64,000 nt of DNA from Bradyrhizobium liaoningense (GTDB lineage: Bacteria; Pseudomonadota; Alphaproteobacteria; Rhizobiales; Xanthobacteraceae), in the NCBI RefSeq assembly GCF_018130825.1, contig NZ_JAFCJS010000006.1:248001-312000 (forward strand). The letters are read 5' to 3'. The translations under genes and the position numbers were made by a program. The notes beneath the pieces are model-generated. The model was given only the letters and a program-made list of their open reading frames with translations. It was not told the origin of the DNA and did no database searches. Shown one piece after another: positions 59,583 through 64,000 of this stretch. The first letter of the stretch is position 1, and every line of letters starts with the position of its first letter.

Positions 59583-60329
59583 ATGACGCGCGAATTCTCC
59601 GCCGGCAATTATCGTTTCATCCCGTCCGTGTTTCAGTATTCGGCCGGTGCGGCCGCGGATGAGGGCTACGAGATCGAGCGCGTCCGGTTCGATCGCCTGG
59701 TACCGCTGGCGGAAGGATTTGCACTTGCGGCGAAGTTCATCCAGGAGGCGGGGCGTCCGTTGACGGCGTTCTGTGCCTGCGAGCTGCGCTCGCCCGCCGC
59801 CTTTAGCGAAGAGGGCTTTCGCGCGTTCAATCTGCACTATGTGAAGACGTTGTCCGAATGGGGCATCTTCGACGGCACCACCAATCCCGTGGCGCGCAGC
59901 AATGTCTGTCCCGAGATCGATCCGCCAACCGAGCCGTCGTTCTACGCGTTCTCCTTCACGCGCCCGACGCGGTCGAACGCGCCGAGCTTCGTCATCGCCG
60001 GCGGTGCCGAGGCGCGCGAGGGCAGTGGCACCTATGTCGAGCGCACGGTGCGCTATCGTGACCTCAGTCCGGAGGGCCTACGCGAGAAGGTGCGCTTCAC
60101 CACGACGTCGCAGATGGAAAACCGGATGGCGGCCTTCGGCTTCGGCTGGAAGGATACGACCGGCGTGCAGGCCTATTCCGTGCACGACTTCCACCACGCG
60201 TTGGTCGACGAACTGGTCCGCCGCGGCGCGCTGCGCTCCGGCCTGACCTGGCATTTCGCCCGGCCGCCGGTGGTCGATCTCGAATACGAGATGGATTGCC
60301 GAAGGGTGTTGCGAGAGGTGGTGATCTAG
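59583..60329 (+). CDS. RidA-like protein resembling CnbZ-type 2-aminomuconate deaminase
   Basis: 248 residues. The segment from SGVFQYSAG-like (PSVFQYSAGAA) through VPLAEGFALAAKFIQEAGRPLTAFCACELRSP and NPVARSNVCPEIDPP has the layout of RidA proteins, and GRPLTAFCACELRSPAAF with ARSNVCP matches what I recall of the CnbZ family (2-amino-5-chloromuconate deaminase). A second related half follows (VERTVRYRDLSPEGLREKVRFTT). It starts 9 bp after the cyclase stop, with GGAG in that gap. Role in the signalling operon, if any, is unknown; it could instead use peptide-derived or aromatic substrates. Confidence 0.6.
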   Translation: MTREFSAGNYRFIPSVFQYSAGAAADEGYEIERVRFDRLVPLAEGFALAAKFIQEAGRPLTAFCACELRSPAAFSEEGFRAFNLHYVKTLSEWGIFDGTTNPVARSNVCPEIDPPTEPSFYAFSFTRPTRSNAPSFVIAGGAEAREGSGTYVERTVRYRDLSPEGLREKVRFTTTSQMENRMAAFGFGWKDTTGVQAYSVHDFHHALVDELVRRGALRSGLTWHFARPPVVDLEYEMDCRRVLREVVI

Positions 60330-61216
60330 CGCTGCCTTGGATCGAGGGCGTCGCGCAGGCCGTCGCCGAGCAGGTTCAGCGACAGCACCACGAGGAAGAT
60401 CGCAAGGCCCGGCCAGATCGCCATCCACGGCGCCTGGGTCAGGAAGCGTTGTGCCGCATTGAGCATGCTGCCCCAGGACGGCGCCGGCGGCTGCTGGCCG
60501 AGGCCGAGGAACGACAGCGCGGCCTCGGCGATGATGGCGGCGGCGATCGACAGCGTCGCCTGCACCAGCAGCGAGGGCAGGATGTTCGGCAGGATGTGCG
60601 AGAACGCGATCCGCCAGGGCGGGTTGCCGAGCGCACGTGCGGCCTCGACATAATCTTCGGCCTTGACGCTCAGCACCTGGCCGCGGGTCAGCCGGATGAA
60701 AATCGGGGTTGCCGAGATGCCGATCGCAATCATGGCATTGCCGAGGCTCGGACCGAGGAACGCGGCGAGTGCGATCGCCAGGATCAGGAACGGGCAGGCC
60801 AGCATCGCATCGGTGATGCGGCTGATCAGCGCGTCGATGAAGCCGCCGCGATAGCCGGCAAGGAGCCCGAGCGGCACGCCGATGCCGAGCGCGATCGCGA
60901 CCGAGATCAGGCCTGCGAGCAGGGAGGCGCGCGCGCCGTAGACGACGCGGCTGAGGATGTCGCGGCCGAGCTCGTCGGTGCCGAACCAGTGCGCCGCCGT
61001 CGGCGGTTTGCGTACCAGGCTCCAGCTCGTCGCGATGGGGTCGTAGGGCACGACGATGGGCGCCAGCACTGCAAGCGCGATGAACAAGGTGATCACGACA
61101 AGCCCGAACACGGCGGCCTTGCGCTTGAACAGCCGCCGCCGCGCGCGGCGCGCCGGGCTGTCGAGCTCATAGGCTTGCGTGGTGGAGGGTGCGGCGGGCA
61201 GCGCGGCGTCGGTCAT
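60326..61216 (-). CDS. Oligopeptide/dipeptide ABC transporter permease, DppC-like
   Basis: 296 residues with six membrane segments. The DppC/OppC N-terminus (RLFKRKAAVFGLVVITLFI) and the HWFGTDELGRDILSRVVYGARASL motif are diagnostic; EAARALGNPPWRIAFSHILPN is the EAA loop. The stop codon overlaps the convergent RidA-like gene's stop (CTAG). The ATG at 61216 is 4 bp past the DppB stop. It pairs with the DppB-like permease. Confidence 0.92.
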   Translation of the reverse strand: MTDAALPAAPSTTQAYELDSPARRARRRLFKRKAAVFGLVVITLFIALAVLAPIVVPYDPIATSWSLVRKPPTAAHWFGTDELGRDILSRVVYGARASLLAGLISVAIALGIGVPLGLLAGYRGGFIDALISRITDAMLACPFLILAIALAAFLGPSLGNAMIAIGISATPIFIRLTRGQVLSVKAEDYVEAARALGNPPWRIAFSHILPNILPSLLVQATLSIAAAIIAEAALSFLGLGQQPPAPSWGSMLNAAQRFLTQAPWMAIWPGLAIFLVVLSLNLLGDGLRDALDPRQR

Positions 61217-61220
61217 GGCG

Positions 61221-62162
61221 CTAGCCCCGCAGCCGCGGATTGACGAGGATATAGGCGACGTCGGCAACGAGGTTCAGCGTGATGTAGACCGTGGCCGTCA
61301 CCAGCACCACGCCTTGCACAACCGCATAGTCGCGGTTGAACACGGCGTCGACGATCAGCTTGCCGAAGCCGGGAATGGAGAAGATCTGCTCGGTCAGCAC
61401 GGCGCCCGACAGGAGCGTGCCGAGCTCGAGCGCGCCGAGCGTGATGACGGGCGTCAGCGCATTGCGCATCGCGTGCTTGAGGATGACGGAGCGCTCCGAC
61501 AGTCCCTTGGCACGCGCGGTGCGGACATAGTCGCTTTCCAGCACCTGGAGCATCGCGCTGCGGGTATGCCGCATCAGGATCGCGGAGATCGCGTTGCCGA
61601 GCACGAAGGCCGGCATGATGGTGGCGGCGAGACTCGCGCGCCAGTTCTCGGTGAGCGGCACGTAGCCCGAGGCCGGCAGCCAGCCGAGCTCGATCGAGAA
61701 CAGGAAGATCAGCATGATCCCGAGCCAGAAGTTCGGCGTCGAGATGCCCCACAGCGCGAACAGATTGGCGCCATAGTCCCAGGCCGTGCCTTTCTTCACC
61801 GCGGAGACGATGCCCGCGGGAATGCCGATGCAGAACGCGATCAGGATCGCCATCGAGCCGAGCTGCAGCGTCACCGGCAGCTTCTGCGCGATCAGCTCGC
61901 GCACCGGCATCTTGTTGCGCAGCGACTCGCCGAAATTGCCTGTCAGCACGCCCTTGAGCCAATAGACGTATTGCACGGGGATCGGCTGATCGAGCTTGTA
62001 TTGCTGGCGGATCTGCTCGATCACGGCGGGATCGCGCTCCTCGCCGGCCATCACCAGCGCGGGATCGCCCGGCAGCAATTGTTGCAGCGAGAAGATCAGC
62101 ACCGACACGAAGAACAGCGTCGGCACGATCTGCGCGATGCGGCGGGCGAGAAAGTTCAGCAT
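61221..62162 (-). CDS. Oligopeptide/dipeptide ABC transporter permease, DppB-like
   Basis: 313 residues. Opening ARRIAQIVPTLFFVSVLIFSLQQLLPGDPA is typical DppB; EAA loop TARAKGLSERSVILKHAMRNALTPV, then the TLLSGAVLTEQIFSIPGFGKLIVDAVFNRDYAVVQ motif. Six membrane segments expected. The next gene in the transcript is DppC-like; the substrate-binding protein lies 31 bp upstream. Confidence 0.93.
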   Translation of the reverse strand: MLNFLARRIAQIVPTLFFVSVLIFSLQQLLPGDPALVMAGEERDPAVIEQIRQQYKLDQPIPVQYVYWLKGVLTGNFGESLRNKMPVRELIAQKLPVTLQLGSMAILIAFCIGIPAGIVSAVKKGTAWDYGANLFALWGISTPNFWLGIMLIFLFSIELGWLPASGYVPLTENWRASLAATIMPAFVLGNAISAILMRHTRSAMLQVLESDYVRTARAKGLSERSVILKHAMRNALTPVITLGALELGTLLSGAVLTEQIFSIPGFGKLIVDAVFNRDYAVVQGVVLVTATVYITLNLVADVAYILVNPRLRG

Positions 62163-62193
62163 GATGCCGATCGCTTCGTGGGCGCTGTCGCGT

Positions 62194-63717
62194 TCACTTG
62201 AACTTCAGCCCGACCACGCGCACCAGCCCATCGGGCATCTGCCGGTAGCCGTCGAGCTTCTTGGTGTGCGCGATCAACAGTGTGCGGTGATAGATGTAGA
62301 TGATCGGCAGGTCGTCGAGCAGGGTCTTGGTCAGCTTGGCGTAGATCGCCTTGCGTTCCTCGACGTTGGATGTCGCCCGTCCTTCTTCCAGCAGCTTGTC
62401 GGCCTCGGGGTTCGAATAGCCTCCGTCGTTCTGCGGCGCCTTGCTGCGCATGAAGATGTAGGAGTTGCCGTCGGGATCGATGCGGCCGCTCCAGTTGATC
62501 TGGAACACCTGGAATTCACCGGCCTGGGCCTGCTTGAAGGTGGTCGCGAATTCGACGGCGCGGATCTTGATGTCGAAGCCGGCTTCCGCGGCCATGGACT
62601 GCACGACCTGGGCGACGGCCTCGTACTCGGTACCCTTGGGGACCATGTAGTCGACAGTGACGGGGAGGCTGACGCCGGCTTCCTTCAGCAGCGCCTTGGC
62701 CTTGGCGATGTCGCGGCCCGGAATGGGAAACGCCTTCTGGTAATAGGGGTGCGTCGGGCTGACCCACTGATTGCCCGGCGTGAACTCGCCGTTGAACACG
62801 ACCTGGTTGATGGCCTCGCGATCGATCGACAGGCTGAGCGCCTGGCGCACCTTCGCCGACTGGCTGAGCGGCCCCTTGGCCTTGTCGTTGCCGATGTTGA
62901 TGGTCAGGCCCTGATAGCCGAGCTCGGGGGCCGTCGACAGCACCAGCTTGGGATCGGCGCGGACGTCCTTGATGTCGGTCGCGAGCACGCGTTCGATCAG
63001 GTCGAGCGCACCGGATTTCAGGTTCGCAAGCCGCACGGTCGAATCGATGATCGGCTGGAACACGACGCGGTCGATGTGAACGTTGTCCTTGTTCCAGTAG
63101 TCCGCGAACTTCTCGAACACCATCCGGTCCTGCTGGACGCGCTCGACGAACTTGTAGGGACCGGCGCAGACCGGATGCAGGCCGAACTTGTCGCCGGCTT
63201 CCTTGGCCGCCTTCGGCGAGACCATCATGCCGGAACGGTCGGTGAGCTGGGCGATCAGCGGCGAGTAGGGAGTCTTCAGCACCAGCTTGATGGTGAGGGG
63301 ATCGACCACCTCGACGTGGTCGACGCTGGCGAGCTCCGACTTGCGGAACGAGGTCGGCAGCGTCATGTGGCGCTCGAGGGAGAACTTTGCAGCTTCCGCA
63401 TCCAGCGGTTCGCCGTCGTGGAATTTGACCCCCGGCCGGAGCTTGATCGTCATCTCCTTGCCGTCGGCCGACGTCTCGTGGGACAGCGCGAGCTGCGGCA
63501 CGATGTTGAGCTTCTCGTCGATGTCGAACAGCTTGTCGCAGAAGGCCGAGAACACGATGCGGCCGACATAGGTGCGGCCGATGCTGGGATCGAGAATATC
63601 GGGGTCTTCGGCGATCCCGATGCGAAGCGTGGTCTGGGCTTGGACTTGGCTTTGGGCCGTGCCCACGAGCGACGTCAGCAGGGCCGACGCCAGGATTGTC
63701 AAACGCATGAAGCTCAT
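62194..63717 (-). CDS. Peptide/nickel-type ABC transporter substrate-binding protein
   Basis: 507 residues. MSFMRLTILASALLTSLVGTAQSQVQAQ is a signal peptide. The mature domain is SBP_bac_5: TLRIGIAEDPDILDPSIGRTYVGRIVFSAFCDKL, LRPGVKFHDGEPLDAEAAKFSLERH, VRQALSLSIDREAINQVVF. It binds a peptide or other oligomer in the periplasm. Of the ATGs, 63717 and 63708 are close together; 63717 is chosen with AGAGG upstream. It is the first visible gene after the ATPase gene in this operon. Confidence 0.92.
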   Translation of the reverse strand: MSFMRLTILASALLTSLVGTAQSQVQAQTTLRIGIAEDPDILDPSIGRTYVGRIVFSAFCDKLFDIDEKLNIVPQLALSHETSADGKEMTIKLRPGVKFHDGEPLDAEAAKFSLERHMTLPTSFRKSELASVDHVEVVDPLTIKLVLKTPYSPLIAQLTDRSGMMVSPKAAKEAGDKFGLHPVCAGPYKFVERVQQDRMVFEKFADYWNKDNVHIDRVVFQPIIDSTVRLANLKSGALDLIERVLATDIKDVRADPKLVLSTAPELGYQGLTINIGNDKAKGPLSQSAKVRQALSLSIDREAINQVVFNGEFTPGNQWVSPTHPYYQKAFPIPGRDIAKAKALLKEAGVSLPVTVDYMVPKGTEYEAVAQVVQSMAAEAGFDIKIRAVEFATTFKQAQAGEFQVFQINWSGRIDPDGNSYIFMRSKAPQNDGGYSNPEADKLLEEGRATSNVEERKAIYAKLTKTLLDDLPIIYIYHRTLLIAHTKKLDGYRQMPDGLVRVVGLKFK

Positions 63718-63757
63718 CGCTCTCAACCTCTGTTTTATGGCTGCCGGGTATCGTCCT

Positions 63758-64000
63758 TTACGAACTAACCCCGCCGCTGCGTGCTGCTTCCGGGCCGCCG
63801 CTGAAGGCGGCGACCAATTTTTCAAGAACCGGCGAGAAGCCGCCGTCCGTCGGGACGATCGCCGCCGAGGACGGCAGGTCCGACGTCCGGTGGCAGGCCG
63901 TTGCATGTCCGATGCCATCCGCCACGAGCTGAGGCATTTCGCTGCGGCAGCGGTCGACCACATAGGGGCAGCGGGTGTGGAAGCGGCATCCCGGCGGTGG
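63758..64000 (-). CDS. ABC transporter ATP-binding protein, C-terminal end (oligopeptide type)
   Basis: Only the last 80 codons lie in the window; the gene continues past the right edge. PPGCRFHTRCPYVVDRC followed by GHATACH is the cysteine-rich C-terminal domain of DppD/DppF-type ATPases, which in this family has a role in binding a [4Fe-4S] cluster. The tail is longer than usual (VPTDGGFSPVLEKLVAAFSGG...). It lies 40 bp upstream of the binding protein and belongs to the same transporter. Confidence 0.85.
   Translation of the reverse strand, partial: PPPGCRFHTRCPYVVDRCRSEMPQLVADGIGHATACHRTSDLPSSAAIVPTDGGFSPVLEKLVAAFSGGPEAARSGGVSS

Noticed and set aside
61996..63768. A 590-codon plus-strand open frame across the peptide-binding protein
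   Set aside because: The minus-strand protein has a signal peptide and SBP_bac_5 motifs; the plus frame does not resemble anything.

Overview
The window is high-GC alphaproteobacterial chromosome, most likely Bradyrhizobium or a close Rhizobiales relative. The evidence is the gene families (assimilatory nitrate reductase with a ferredoxin-like tail, an LTXXQ-repeat protein, FixK/FNR-type boxes), frequent GTG/TTG starts, and dense intergenic palindromes of the kind scattered through Bradyrhizobium genomes. No rRNA, tRNA, CRISPR array, prophage or intact insertion sequence was seen. The assignment is by inspection only; no database search was run.

Layout. 1-6.0 kb: 3' end of nitrate reductase, then a SMP-30 lactonase, an aldo/keto reductase, an EamA exporter and a zinc-type dehydrogenase. 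6.0-11.5 kb: a PPK2 polyphosphate kinase that appears internally deleted, an Lrp/AsnC regulator divergent from a large thiamine-diphosphate (TPP) ketoacid dehydrogenase-like gene, and an aldehyde dehydrogenase with a clear terminator. 11.6-24.5 kb: a second SMP-30 lactonase divergent from a uronate dehydrogenase-like gene, small secreted proteins, a transglutaminase plus voltage-gated channel pair, a GlsB-type membrane protein behind a perfect FixK/FNR palindrome, then a GntR regulator facing an IlvD/Edd sugar-acid dehydratase and a TRAP transporter. 24.5-30.5 kb: phosphatase and enoyl-CoA hydratase, a ferredoxin reductase-like flavoprotein with a possible 13-codon leader, two PfkB sugar kinases, and a double VOC protein.

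30.9-39.3 kb holds a TetR regulator, an NMT1/Ssu-type ABC transporter and a nearly gapless set of four catabolic enzymes (enolase superfamily, Gfo/Idh/MocA, DUF993 aldolase-like, TIM-barrel isomerase). It looks like one uptake-and-catabolism unit of unknown substrate. 39.3-41.5 kb is a small accessory patch: structured intergenic DNA, a transposase remnant, tiny ORFs and a hemerythrin gene behind a FixK-like box. 41.5-50 kb: an LTXXQ protein, a PPi-type phosphofructokinase, an archaeal-type fructose-bisphosphate aldolase/phosphatase, ornithine aminotransferase, a P450 and a split TPP decarboxylase. 50-55.2 kb is a TetR-controlled RND efflux operon. 55.3-60.3 kb is a membrane histidine kinase, a lone receiver and a receiver-adenylate cyclase, all overlapping, followed by a RidA/CnbZ-like gene. 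60.3-64 kb is an oligopeptide-type ABC transporter on the minus strand.

The main themes are sugar-acid and carbonyl catabolism, each with its own transporter and regulator, plus several less common items: the PPi-PFK/FBP aldolase-phosphatase pair flanked by short direct repeats, the kinase-to-cAMP signalling operon, the unassigned catabolic cluster, and at least five families of long intergenic palindromes.
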